A stretch of 35,888 bases of DNA from positions 1-35,888 of the forward strand of contig JAQULO010000014.1 of the NCBI GenBank assembly GCA_028718565.1. Direction: 5' to 3'. Source of the stretch: Syntrophales bacterium (GTDB lineage: Bacteria > Desulfobacterota > Syntrophia > Syntrophales > UBA2210). This document shows, piece by piece, positions 1-8,180 of this stretch. The position numbers and the translations under genes were made by a program. The stretch's first letter is position 1. Each line of letters begins with the position of its first letter. The notes under the pieces are model-generated. The model was given only the letters and a program-made list of their open reading frames with translations, had not been told where the DNA came from and searched no databases.

Positions 1-52
1 AAAACTATGGATAAAAAAATGAGGAAGATTTTCTCCATAAATAACAAACATG

Positions 53-123
53 GGTAACATTCTTTATGAGTCAACGTTACCTCCTATCGCTTCCCCTTCG
101 GTAACATTTTATTATGAGTCAAC
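53..123. repeat. Direct repeat pair of about 23 bp
   Basis: Two near-identical copies of GGTAACATT(C/TTA)TTATGAGTCAAC lie at 53-75 and 100-123, 47 bases apart and downstream of the minus-strand MinD-like gene. The first copy also forms an inverted repeat, ggtaac at 53-58 with gttacc at 76-81. No coding region was recognised in 1-194. The repeats could be binding sites for an unknown protein or the remains of a duplication. The function is unknown. Confidence 0.5.
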
Positions 124-194
124 TGGTGTGTTTGTTTCTCGCCATTCAACTGCACGGGAATGATACTATGGAAGAGAAGACTGTACGGGATAGC

Positions 195-1136
195 TTATTG
201 TTTCTGCAAAATATTTCTGGCGATATGGCGAAGCTCCTGTGAGAGTTTTCCCTGTGGATGTTTTACCATTACGGGGACGAGATCTCTGGCGCTTTCCTCT
301 ATTTCCTTCAGGTAGCCAAGGTTTCCCGCGTGTTTTACCTCTATCGATAGAGCCCTCTTTGACACTTCCTGTATCCTCTTGATAATCGGTTCGGCACCGT
401 GCTCGTCTCTCACCCGGTTGATAACAAGGTGGGGAGTAAAGGTGGATACAGCCCTGCTTATAATAGGCAGGTCGTGTGGATGGGTTTTCCGAATCCTCTC
501 CAACAGTTCACTGATCGTTTTTACCTGTGAACCATTCCTGGACAGGGTGGCTTCATGGACAAGTGTTTTTAAGTCACTGTTTTTGCTGATTTTGTCTGTG
601 GAGTTGCTCCCCAGTAGCAGGTTGAGCTTCCTGAATAGAGACACCTTGATGAAGTTATACGCGTCTAGGTATGATGCCGGATCGCAGGTTGTCAATACAA
701 TCCCGCAGTCCGATGCAAGAAAGAAATCGAGCATGTCATACGAGGTGTTGCCCCCCAGATCCAGTATTATGTAATCAGCATCAATTTGCTGTATGGCCTT
801 GAGTAGCTTTAGCTTCAGGGAAAAATTTATATTTGCGGAGCCCAGTTGGGAACTGTTGCCTCCTATCAGCTGCAAGCCGTACTTGCTTTGTACCAATGCT
901 TCTTGCAGCGTTGCTACTTTTCGGTTCAAGAAGTCATTGATACTCCACCGCAGGCGGGTCTCACCCAAATAGAGGTGGAGATTGGCACCTCCAAGGTCAA
1001 GATCGACAATGACTGTCCTCCCCACGGAGGAGAGCAATAGTGCCAAGTTGGTGGCGAAAATGCTCTTGCCTATCCCCCCCTTTGCACCTCCGACTGCAAC
1101 CACTTTCTTCCGGTTGGTTCGTTTTTCTGTAGGCAT
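195..1136 (-). CDS. MinD/ParA-family P-loop ATPase (second FlhG-like protein)
   Basis: This is a SIMIBI-class ATPase of the MinD/ParA/FlhG superfamily, about 313 residues. The deviant Walker A motif GGAKGGIGKS lies near residue 17. It is followed by a switch-like VDLDLGGANLH segment and a Walker B-like strand ILDLGGN. FlhG/YlxH proteins have the same order of motifs, but this protein is clearly distinct from the canonical flhG at 31615. The ORF track starts at a TTG (1142). I prefer the ATG two codons inside (1136), preceded on the minus strand by a GGGGG Shine-Dalgarno-like run. It follows the pilZ gene on the same strand after about 190 bases. Positioning of a polar structure or control of flagellar gene expression is plausible, but the role is inferred from family and neighbourhood only. 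Confidence 0.85.
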   Translation of the reverse strand: MPTEKRTNRKKVVAVGGAKGGIGKSIFATNLALLLSSVGRTVIVDLDLGGANLHLYLGETRLRWSINDFLNRKVATLQEALVQSKYGLQLIGGNSSQLGSANINFSLKLKLLKAIQQIDADYIILDLGGNTSYDMLDFFLASDCGIVLTTCDPASYLDAYNFIKVSLFRKLNLLLGSNSTDKISKNSDLKTLVHEATLSRNGSQVKTISELLERIRKTHPHDLPIISRAVSTFTPHLVINRVRDEHGAEPIIKRIQEVSKRALSIEVKHAGNLGYLKEIEESARDLVPVMVKHPQGKLSQELRHIARNILQKQ

Positions 1137-1319
1137 TGGCAAAGCACCCCCTTGTCTCGTGCGCCGACTTTTATGCTTCGGCAGCGCTTATGCATGCTTC
1201 GTAGAAGGATGGGCAACCGGTAGAGGACCCCGCCCATGCCATTTACGCTGAACAACTGAAGATCAAAAAAATAACGCCACAGTGCCAGCCGGGCAGGCCG
1301 ATGCTGTGCGCCGGAAGAC

Positions 1320-1346
1320 GTGCTGAGAGGTTTATTCTCTCAGCAC
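1320..1346 (-). terminator. Hairpin over the pilZ stop codon
   Basis: A perfect 10-bp inverted repeat, GTGCTGAGAG paired with CTCTCAGCAC around a 7-base loop, contains the stop codon of the PilZ gene in its loop. There is no downstream T tract on the minus strand, so it is at best an attenuator or an mRNA-stabilising stem rather than a classical intrinsic terminator. Confidence 0.35.
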
Positions 1347-2207
1347 ATCACGTTGTCGTTTAAAGACGTATTTTATAATCGCTTCTCTGTCGGTTTCCGG
1401 GATATCTACGAATCTGGCAGCGATATTGTACCTTCCTTCTGTTTCCGATTGCGCTGAGAACGTTACCTTCCCCAACACGTATACGCATACCTGGGAGGCT
1501 AGGGGTAAAAAAATTCTGAGAGCGATGGTGTCATTGAGGAGAAACTCCTGATCAGCGATGAAGCGAATACCGGACCCGCTGATATTGACCTTGTCTTCCA
1601 CCGTTTTATATTTTTTGACCTCCTGTTTTTTCAGTATATCCAGTACGCGGTTTACTTGGAGACTTGTCTGGTAGAGGAGTTCGTAGAGCAGCTGTAGGTT
1701 TTCATCTTCGATTTCCGGGACCTTAATGAATTCTCCAAAGATATCCCTAAAAATTTTCCGGGTATTTTCATGATCTATGTGAGGGATCTTGGCATAATCA
1801 ATTGTCAGCGTATCCTCTACCCTCGTATTAAACCTTTTATCTCCCTGCAGGGCCCTTATTTCTATTTCTGGAAAGTTCTCTGAGGTTGTTATGCTGTACG
1901 GCAGATTGCTTCCCAGCACATAGATGTGCCTGCCGAAGGGGAGTGTCATTTTTTTGTCGGTATCAAGGGTAATCACGATACGGGAATCAGAACAACTCTT
2001 CACACAGCCACTTGTTCTGATTGTCCTGTTATCGCAGGAAAACTTTACGTCCAGAGTATCTCCTCTCTGCATCCCATGATGTGTGTCTCTATCCATACTT
2101 AGCGACCGGACTCCCTTTTTGATGCTGTCAAATATGCAGTTATTATGCCAGATATCGTTCCCCTTGCAGGTGCATGATACCTCTGGAGGGGCGACTCTTC
2201 GTGGCAT
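1332..2207 (-). CDS. YcgR-like PilZ-domain c-di-GMP receptor with helical insertion
   Basis: The protein has 291 residues. Residues about 46-120 look like a YcgR-type N-terminal beta domain (MQRGDTLDVKF...). A PilZ domain follows, carrying both c-di-GMP-binding motifs: RFNTR (residues 125-129, RxxxR) and NISGSG (208-213, (D/N)xSxxG). In a canonical PilZ domain these motifs are a few dozen residues apart. Here about 65 mostly helical residues (LQLLYELLYQTSLQVNRVLD region) are inserted between them, as in oligomerising PilZ variants. The likely role is to sense c-di-GMP and modulate the flagellum. The start is uncertain: ATG 2207 gives a Cys-rich leader (CTCKGN..WHNNC), whereas ATG 2096 or 2072 would begin near the YcgR-N domain, and none has a strong Shine-Dalgarno. 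It is divergent from the regulator at 2488. Confidence 0.85.
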   Translation of the reverse strand: MPRRVAPPEVSCTCKGNDIWHNNCIFDSIKKGVRSLSMDRDTHHGMQRGDTLDVKFSCDNRTIRTSGCVKSCSDSRIVITLDTDKKMTLPFGRHIYVLGSNLPYSITTSENFPEIEIRALQGDKRFNTRVEDTLTIDYAKIPHIDHENTRKIFRDIFGEFIKVPEIEDENLQLLYELLYQTSLQVNRVLDILKKQEVKKYKTVEDKVNISGSGIRFIADQEFLLNDTIALRIFLPLASQVCVYVLGKVTFSAQSETEGRYNIAARFVDIPETDREAIIKYVFKRQRDVLRE

Positions 2208-2254
2208 GTATCAGCCCGTCTTGCCATTCGGCTATTGACTATAGGTCCTTTTTT

Positions 2255-2270
2255 GGGTAAGTGCATCGCA
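2255..2270 (+). promoter_or_regulatory. Weak sigma-54-like promoter candidate
   Basis: GGGTAAGTGCATCGCA has GG and GC at the correct 10-base separation and matches TGGCACG-N4-TTGCW at most other positions, with T-to-C in the -12 element. It lies in the 280-base divergent region about 217 bases upstream of the NtrC-type regulator. The long leader and imperfect -12 make it uncertain. Confidence 0.25.
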
Positions 2271-2487
2271 GATTCTTATGCGAATAGCTTCGGCATCTAT
2301 TTCCGGATTGCACGAGAAATGACGGCGGGTTTGTGAATTTCCCGGATGGGGGGTTGTGGTGCGCCATTCGCGTTTTCCGTTTTTATGGTGGCATGGGTTG
2401 TGTTGTGCCGACTCATGTTCCGGCATGTCCGCGTCTTGGGTCTGAAATTGAGACCGTACCATCTGATTTTCTACGAGACTATCAACC

Positions 2488-3873
2488 ATGACAAAGGGAA
2501 AGATATTAATCGCCGAAGATAACGATCTCAGCAGAGATAATCTGTCTGAGTTTTTGTCCATGGAAGGGTATGAGGTCAAGGCCGTCAACGATGGGCAGGA
2601 GGCCATGGATGTCTTCACCGGCGACCGGTATGATATAGTGATCACTGATTTGAAGATGCCGCGCGCTTCCGGCTTGGATATGCTTAAGTTTGTGAAGGAT
2701 ATTGATTCCAGAAACGTTGTTATTGTGATTACAGGGCATAGTACGGTGAAGAGCGCCGTCGAGGCGATGAAGCTGGGTGCTTTTGATTATATCGTGAAGC
2801 CTTTGAGGGAAGACCTCGTCAAGATTGTTGTTGAGAGGGCCCTATCGAATGAAAGGCTGAGAGAAGAAAATACGGTACTGCACGATCACCTGAAGGAAAA
2901 ATATGATTTTGGCAGGATGATAGGCTACAGTGACAGCATCGAAAAGGTCTTCGAGATGATTAAGAAAGTTGCCGCCTCCGACAGTACCGTTGTTATCTAC
3001 GGTGAAAGTGGAACAGGCAAGGAACTGGTGGCGAGAGCAATGCATTTCAACAGTGACCGGAGGGCCTTTCCCCTCGTTACCGTCAATTGCGGGGCAATAC
3101 CGGAAGAGTTGCTTGAAAGTGAGCTTTTTGGCCACGAGAAGGGTGCTTTTACGGGAGCCATACGCGGGAGAAAGGGACGGTTTGAACTGGCTCAGGGGGG
3201 TACCATTTTTCTGGATGAGATAGGAGACATGAGCCCTTCTCTCCAGGTGAAGGTCCTGCGAGTGATACAGGAAAAACAGTTTGAACGCGTAGGGGGCGTA
3301 AACACCATAGATGCGGATGTGAGAATTATTACCGCCACACACCAAGATCTTGAAAAGGCTGTTGCGGAAAAGAGATTCAGAGAAGATCTTTTCTATCGCA
3401 TCAACGTAATACCGATTACCCTCCCCCCCCTGAGGGAGAGGGCGGTGGATATACCGGTCCTGGCCAATCATTTCATAACCATGTTCAATAGATCGAAGAA
3501 AAAAAGCGTACAGGGAATAGCCCCGGAAGCCATGGATTGCCTGATGCGATATCGGTGGCCGGGAAACATCAGGGAACTACAGAACCTAATGGAAAGGCTT
3601 GTCGTTGTGAAGGCGAGCGAATTCATACAGGTAGAGGACCTGCCCGAGAAGGTGCGCTTGGGCAAAGGGACGGCCAACAACACCACGGATGAGATTGCGA
3701 TGTCGGCTGAAGGGGTATGTCTGAATGATATGCTCGCCAGATTTGAAAAGGATCTGCTCCAAAAAGCCCTGAAAAAATCCGGTGGAGTGAAGAGCAACGC
3801 AGCAAGATTGCTTGCCCTGAACAGGACAACCTTTGTTGAGAAATTAAAGAGATATCATATAATAACCGACTAA
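2488..3873 (+). CDS. Sigma-54-dependent response regulator (NtrC family, FgrM/FleQ-like role)
   Basis: This is a 461-residue three-domain activator. The N-terminal receiver (1-120) has the acidic pair E10-D11, phospho-acceptor D54 in ITDLKMP and K104. The AAA+ domain has Walker A GESGTGKE (172-179), a canonical GAFTGA sigma-54 loop (219-224) and FLDEIGDM as Walker B. A C-terminal Fis-type HTH ends in NRTTFVEKLKRYHI, which resembles the FleQ/FlrA C-terminus. It is the first plus-strand gene of the flagellar block, so a master-regulator role like Geobacter FgrM is plausible, but this is inferred from position and architecture. It has no adjacent kinase of its own, since FleS lies 3 kb downstream. 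A run of eight C (3423-3430) sits within the AAA+ coding sequence. The ATG at 2488 begins directly with the receiver. Confidence 0.93.
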   Translation: MTKGKILIAEDNDLSRDNLSEFLSMEGYEVKAVNDGQEAMDVFTGDRYDIVITDLKMPRASGLDMLKFVKDIDSRNVVIVITGHSTVKSAVEAMKLGAFDYIVKPLREDLVKIVVERALSNERLREENTVLHDHLKEKYDFGRMIGYSDSIEKVFEMIKKVAASDSTVVIYGESGTGKELVARAMHFNSDRRAFPLVTVNCGAIPEELLESELFGHEKGAFTGAIRGRKGRFELAQGGTIFLDEIGDMSPSLQVKVLRVIQEKQFERVGGVNTIDADVRIITATHQDLEKAVAEKRFREDLFYRINVIPITLPPLRERAVDIPVLANHFITMFNRSKKKSVQGIAPEAMDCLMRYRWPGNIRELQNLMERLVVVKASEFIQVEDLPEKVRLGKGTANNTTDEIAMSAEGVCLNDMLARFEKDLLQKALKKSGGVKSNAARLLALNRTTFVEKLKRYHIITD

Positions 3874-3877
3874 CCCC

Positions 3878-3907
3878 GTACCATGTTGCCCCTTTCAAGG
3901 TACTTTT
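3878..3907 (+). terminator. Weak terminator-like hairpin after the regulator gene
   Basis: GTACC at 3878-3882 can pair with GGTAC at 3899-3903 and is followed by TTTT. The stem is only 5 bp with a long loop, so this is a tentative terminator at the end of the NtrC-type regulator gene. Confidence 0.25.
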
Positions 3908-4307
3908 CCCTCGCCGTTTCAGGCCTAAAAACGCTACGAGGTACTGTCAATCCAGGCTGTGCCTTGTTTCCGTCCCCTTTTATCTGATCCCGGAGCGTCA
4001 TGTTGCATGACAGTCTTTGCGTGCAAGAATGCAGTTGGCAGACTGCTCCCGAGAGTGGCCTTCTCCAACACACACGTTACATCGTATTGACAATTCGTCA
4101 ATAATTTGTCGCCGACATTGTGATAGCGGCTGTCTTTTTTAAGTGCATGCCGCTCCGAAGGATGCATGGGGTTGTTGCAGGGCTCTGGGTGTACAATCAG
4201 GTCTTTTTTTGCGATATCTTTGGGAAAAGAACCTCAGAGACATTCCAAGCAGTGGTATATAAATTGCTTTGGATGCAGGTGTGGGTGTCCCTGAAAGGAC
4301 TGTGTGA
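3908..4307 (+). other. Long intergenic region with two short perfect palindromes
   Basis: This is about 400 bases without a convincing gene; the short ORFs here have no recognisable family and no supporting Shine-Dalgarno. It contains two perfect inverted repeats, GTCATG-ttg-CATGAC (3997-4011) and TATTGAC-aattc-GTCAATA (4085-4103), which look like possible operators. No convincing sigma-54 or sigma-28 promoter was found. The promoter of the SPOR-TPR gene should lie here. Confidence 0.4.
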
Positions 4308-6803
4308 GTGATGCTTTTCCCGAAGAGTAGGTTGCTGCTGATCGCCGTAACGGCTTTGCTCGTCCTCGTTCCCCGTTCGGAGAGTTGGGGGAATGAGAGC
4401 GGGTGTGTCCGGTATGGTATCCGTGTCGCTTCATCCAAAAATTTTGACGGTGCGATGGCCCTGGCGGATTCATTTAAGGTGCTGGGGCTGAAGTCTTTCT
4501 GCCGGAAGGTTGATATCCCGGGGAAGGGACAATGGTGTCGAGTTTTTATCGGAACGTACACGGAGAGGGAACAGGCATTTGAGGTCGGACGTCAACTGGA
4601 GAATCGGGGAACTATCAGGGAATTTATCGTACAGAAGATCAGCGATTGCCCTGAAGATGGGGATGGCAAACCACCCGTTTCTCCTCCCCTCGTACAGGAA
4701 GAAGGAGAAAAAGGCGAAGCCCCATCAGCCTTGGATATTGCTGGTACTCCCGTCCCTGCCGATCGGAAGAAAGATGCCCCCGTGGCGCCGTCGGTTGTCG
4801 TGGCTGTCAAGGGGAGGGGGGCAGTTTTTGATAAGGCACAGGAGGTGTCCGGCAGATCCCCCCTGTATAGGATGGCCATGGCCTATTTTGGTTCCGGAAG
4901 GCATCAGGAGGCGCTCACACACCTTGAAAAGATACGGGAGCAGGGTGATTCCTCCGGTGTCAATCTGGAATTTTTGTTGAGGCGTATAGCTGATTGTCAC
5001 TATTTTATCGGTGAAGAGGGGAGTCGCCCCGATTTCCTGAAGGCTATTACCCGGTACCGAAACATCATACGGGATTACCCCCGTTCACACGGGGAGAACG
5101 AAACTACGCTCTATAGGCTTGCAAAGAGTTACGAATATTCAAAGCTGTACTATGAAGCGCTGGGGGAATTTGAGAATTTTTCTTTCCAGTATCCACAGTC
5201 AGTATACATCTCTGAGGCCATATTCATGACGGCCCAAATGCGGTACTTCACGGAACAATACGCAGAAGCCACCAAGAAACTGAAAGAGTACCTGAGCAGG
5301 TTTCCCGGCGCGGAGCACGAAGGGGTTGCAACCTTCTACCTGGCGGAGTGTTATCTTCAGGTACGTCAATACGATGACGCCGGTGCCTGGTACGAGCGGA
5401 CGCTCAGAGAATGGTCGTCCCTGGAAAAGATTCCCCCCCCCATCCTTATGCGGGTGGGAGAGTATTATTTTCAAGTCGGCGAATACGGAAGAGCCTTAGA
5501 GATCTTTTCCCTGTGTGTGAATCTGTTTCCCGAGGAAAAAGATTGTAAGAAGGCCCTCATCATGCTTGCGCAGGCGCTGATGAAAGCGGACCGGTTGCCC
5601 CCCTCTTTGAAGGTGTTAGGTGTTCTTCTCGAGAGATATCCTGAGAGCGAGGAGGCTCAAAAGGGTGCGATTCTTATCGCTGATGCAGGGGTTGAGAAGC
5701 CGGAGCTCAAGGTCCCGTTATATATTTTATCGGGAATGGGTCATTACCGTGAACCCATACATACATACGATGAGATGATCGATAAAACGCGTGACCTTGA
5801 TGCACGAGAGGCCTTTATCTACCGGAAGGTGCATGCCTTGGCGGAGGAGGGAAGATATCAAGAAGCTTTTGCGTGTTGCGATCGTTTGCTTGCCGCTTCT
5901 CCTCAGGGAATGTACCGTGACGGGGCCGAAAAAGACCTGATCCGCAGCTCCGCTCATCTTGTCGACGACTACTACTCCAAACAGGATTACCTTGCGGTAT
6001 CGGAACTGTATTTCAAGACGTACGAAAACGGGTTGTTCGAAAACGGCGGTTTTGACCTGCTGTTCAAAATGGGTAGCAGTCTTGGGAAAATAGGTCTTGC
6101 TGATTCTGCGTCCGGCGTTTTTGAGAAAATGCTAGTACGTTTTTCGGATCACAAAGAGAGAGACAAAATCTCTCTGGCCGCAGCGAATGCCGACTACCAG
6201 AGGGGTTTGTACGAAAGAGCGGAAGATCGGCTGGAAGATTTATGTGCCGTGGGTGTCCATGTTGAAGAAGAGGTGATGGAGGGTGCCAGCAAACTGGCGG
6301 GAGATATCTACTGCCGGAGAAACCAGTTCAGTGAGGCCGTCTCTCTCTATTCTAAGGTGCCGGATGTAAACAGAGATGCCTCCAAACTAGCAGATATTTA
6401 TAAGGGGTATGGTGATTCATTGAAAGAAAAAGGAAAGTATGGCTCTGCTGTTAAGATGTATCAAGAGGCCCTGGCGCAGTGTCCCGGCGGAGGTGTGTGT
6501 CCCGGGCCTGTATTCGAGGAGTCTTGCCTCGAGATAGCCGATTGCTTCTATCGTGAGGGAGACTACGAACGGGCCAATACAATGTATGAAAAGGGGCTCA
6601 ATGGTACTGCCGAGAGCAAGGATGTGTGGGCTGTGCTGAACATGTGCCGTGGGTACCTGAATATGGGTGACAAGCTTGCCGCTGAAAAGAACTTTTCTGC
6701 GTTGAAAGAAAAGAGCGTGGACAAGTTCTGGAAAGATGTGGCGGATTATTATCTGAATAATGAGACCTGGTCAGAAAAGTATGGGGAATATATTCACAGA
6801 TAA
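4308..6803 (+). CDS. Secreted SPOR-domain and TPR-repeat protein
   Basis: The protein is about 831 residues. A signal peptide (RLLLIAVTALLVLVP, cleavage near residue 27) is followed by a SPOR-like domain at about 36-110 (YGIRVASSKNFDGAMALADS ... GQWCRVFIGTY), the fold that binds denuded peptidoglycan glycans. After a low-complexity Pro/Glu linker come many tetratricopeptide repeats from about 185 to the end (for example ALTHLEKIREQ, YRNIIRDYPRS, FSLCVNLFPEE). It is probably a periplasmic scaffold linking the cell wall to a protein complex. GTG 4308 is followed at once by ATG 4311, and either may start the protein after AAAGGAC. It lies between the two regulator loci and ends 81 bases before fleS. 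A C9 run (5433-5441) encodes Pro-Pro-Pro. No flagellar role is proven. Confidence 0.85.
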   Translation: MMLFPKSRLLLIAVTALLVLVPRSESWGNESGCVRYGIRVASSKNFDGAMALADSFKVLGLKSFCRKVDIPGKGQWCRVFIGTYTEREQAFEVGRQLENRGTIREFIVQKISDCPEDGDGKPPVSPPLVQEEGEKGEAPSALDIAGTPVPADRKKDAPVAPSVVVAVKGRGAVFDKAQEVSGRSPLYRMAMAYFGSGRHQEALTHLEKIREQGDSSGVNLEFLLRRIADCHYFIGEEGSRPDFLKAITRYRNIIRDYPRSHGENETTLYRLAKSYEYSKLYYEALGEFENFSFQYPQSVYISEAIFMTAQMRYFTEQYAEATKKLKEYLSRFPGAEHEGVATFYLAECYLQVRQYDDAGAWYERTLREWSSLEKIPPPILMRVGEYYFQVGEYGRALEIFSLCVNLFPEEKDCKKALIMLAQALMKADRLPPSLKVLGVLLERYPESEEAQKGAILIADAGVEKPELKVPLYILSGMGHYREPIHTYDEMIDKTRDLDAREAFIYRKVHALAEEGRYQEAFACCDRLLAASPQGMYRDGAEKDLIRSSAHLVDDYYSKQDYLAVSELYFKTYENGLFENGGFDLLFKMGSSLGKIGLADSASGVFEKMLVRFSDHKERDKISLAAANADYQRGLYERAEDRLEDLCAVGVHVEEEVMEGASKLAGDIYCRRNQFSEAVSLYSKVPDVNRDASKLADIYKGYGDSLKEKGKYGSAVKMYQEALAQCPGGGVCPGPVFEESCLEIADCFYREGDYERANTMYEKGLNGTAESKDVWAVLNMCRGYLNMGDKLAAEKNFSALKEKSVDKFWKDVADYYLNNETWSEKYGEYIHR

Positions 6804-6884
6804 CTTCCGCCGGGAGAAGGGTTTCCTCTCGCATCTTTCACAACATTCCAGTGTAGTACTGCCGGTTGATGGAGCAGGTGTCCC

Positions 6885-8180
6885 GTGTCAGTGAACGAAA
6901 CGAATACAGATAAGACAGACGAGACCGGTGCCCGCGTGTTTGGGACTGTCTTGGAAGATTTTACCCATTCCACGGCCAGACTGGAGGCAGCATTTGCCAC
7001 TCTGGGCGATAAGTTTGAGAAGATAAACAGAGAGCTGGAACGTAAGAACGAGGATCTGAAAAAGGCCCTGATCGAAAAGGAAGAGGCGCAAAGCTATCTT
7101 CGGAGTATCCTTGAAAATCTCACAACGGGTGTTGCTGTCGGAGATGCGGATGAAAATGTGACGATGATGAATGGAAGCGCAGAATCACTTACAGGGGTTT
7201 CACTGGAGGATGCGAGGGGAAAGCATATCGGACTCCTCTTTGAGAATTGCCGTCTGCGTGATTCGAATGACCGGGTAGACATCGGGCACCTTGCAAACAA
7301 TATGGGTGACAGGTTCAAACTGGGTGATGTGACGTTGGAAATTTTCGGATCTACGGTGAACAAAAAAAGCCGTGAGAAGATAGGAATAATCGTTGTCATC
7401 CGTGATGTTACAAGGCTTGATACCCTGGAGGAAATGGCTAAAAGAGAGGAAAAACTTGCCTCGATGGGAGAAATGGCGGCAAACATTGCACATGAGATAA
7501 GAAATCCCTTGGGAAGCATAGAGCTCTTTGCCTCTCTGCTGGCAAGGGATTCTGCGGACAAGAAAAGCAGAGACAGGGCGTCCCTCATCATACGTTCCGT
7601 AAAGGACATGGATATCAAGATATCGAATCTTCTTCTCTTTACAAAACGGCAAAGACCCGTGATCAAGAGGATCAATGTTCACGGCGTGTTGCAGGAGATA
7701 CTGACTTTTTCGAAACAGATAATTGATCAAGAGGAGATCATCCTGGTGGTCGACTATGATGACGCGGATCCGGTTATGGAAGCGGACGCGGAAATGCTCA
7801 AGCACTTGTTTTTGAATCTGATTCTGAATGCCATGCAGGCGATGCCTGACGGAGGGGAGCTGTCCATCCAGACGAGGATCTTCGCCGGTGACGGCATGGG
7901 AACACCTGCCGGTTCTCCCCATGTGGAGGTTACATTCGGGGACACCGGCGTGGGTATCCCCCATGAATATGTCAGGAAGATATTCGACCCATTTTTTACA
8001 ACAAAGAAACGGGGATCAGGGCTGGGACTTTCGATTGTCCACAATATTGTTGATGTCCACGGTGGTTCGATACAAGTGGGGGAGAACAAAAAAGGGGGGA
8101 GCCTCTTCACGGTTATGCTGCCCCTGGCTGAGGGTGCATGTCGAACGGTACCGTCGGAGAGAGGTTGCGGGGAGTCATGA
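6885..8180 (+). CDS. fleS: FleS/FlrB-like sensor histidine kinase
   Basis: This is a cytoplasmic histidine kinase of 431 residues with no membrane segment. Residues 30-70 are a coiled coil and about 72-180 form a PAS domain. The HisKA domain has MAANIAHEIRNPLGS with phospho-accepting H203. The HATPase_c domain has an N box NLILNAMQAM (N315), a G1 box GDTGVGIP and a G2 box GSGLGLSIV. Lack of a membrane anchor and pairing with a sigma-54 response regulator are typical of FleS/FlrB/AtoS-like flagellar kinases. It starts at GTG 6885 behind GGAGCAGG, and its stop overlaps the start of the regulator (ATGA), so the two are translationally coupled. Its product should phosphorylate D54 of the next protein. 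The signal for its PAS domain is unknown. Confidence 0.9.
   Translation: MSVNETNTDKTDETGARVFGTVLEDFTHSTARLEAAFATLGDKFEKINRELERKNEDLKKALIEKEEAQSYLRSILENLTTGVAVGDADENVTMMNGSAESLTGVSLEDARGKHIGLLFENCRLRDSNDRVDIGHLANNMGDRFKLGDVTLEIFGSTVNKKSREKIGIIVVIRDVTRLDTLEEMAKREEKLASMGEMAANIAHEIRNPLGSIELFASLLARDSADKKSRDRASLIIRSVKDMDIKISNLLLFTKRQRPVIKRINVHGVLQEILTFSKQIIDQEEIILVVDYDDADPVMEADAEMLKHLFLNLILNAMQAMPDGGELSIQTRIFAGDGMGTPAGSPHVEVTFGDTGVGIPHEYVRKIFDPFFTTKKRGSGLGLSIVHNIVDVHGGSIQVGENKKGGSLFTVMLPLAEGACRTVPSERGCGES

Noticed and set aside
2392-2410. TGGCATGGGTTGTGTTG as a sigma-54 promoter before the regulator at 2488
   Set aside because: The -24 element is good, but at the correct spacing the -12 dinucleotide is GT instead of GC.
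2842-3471. 209-residue minus-strand ORF inside the NtrC-type regulator
   Set aside because: Shadow of a gene with clear receiver, AAA+ and HTH motifs on the plus strand.
3870-4167. Minus-strand ORFs of 67 and 77 residues in the intergenic region
   Set aside because: Low-complexity composition without family resemblance; they overlap each other in different frames.
4199-4213. AGGTCTTTTTTTGCG as a sigma-54 promoter before the SPOR-TPR gene
   Set aside because: GG and GC are separated by nine bases instead of ten and the -24 element is poor.
4120-4311. 63-residue plus-strand ORF before the SPOR-TPR gene
   Set aside because: No recognisable family, no Shine-Dalgarno, and it overlaps the start of the next gene; most likely chance.
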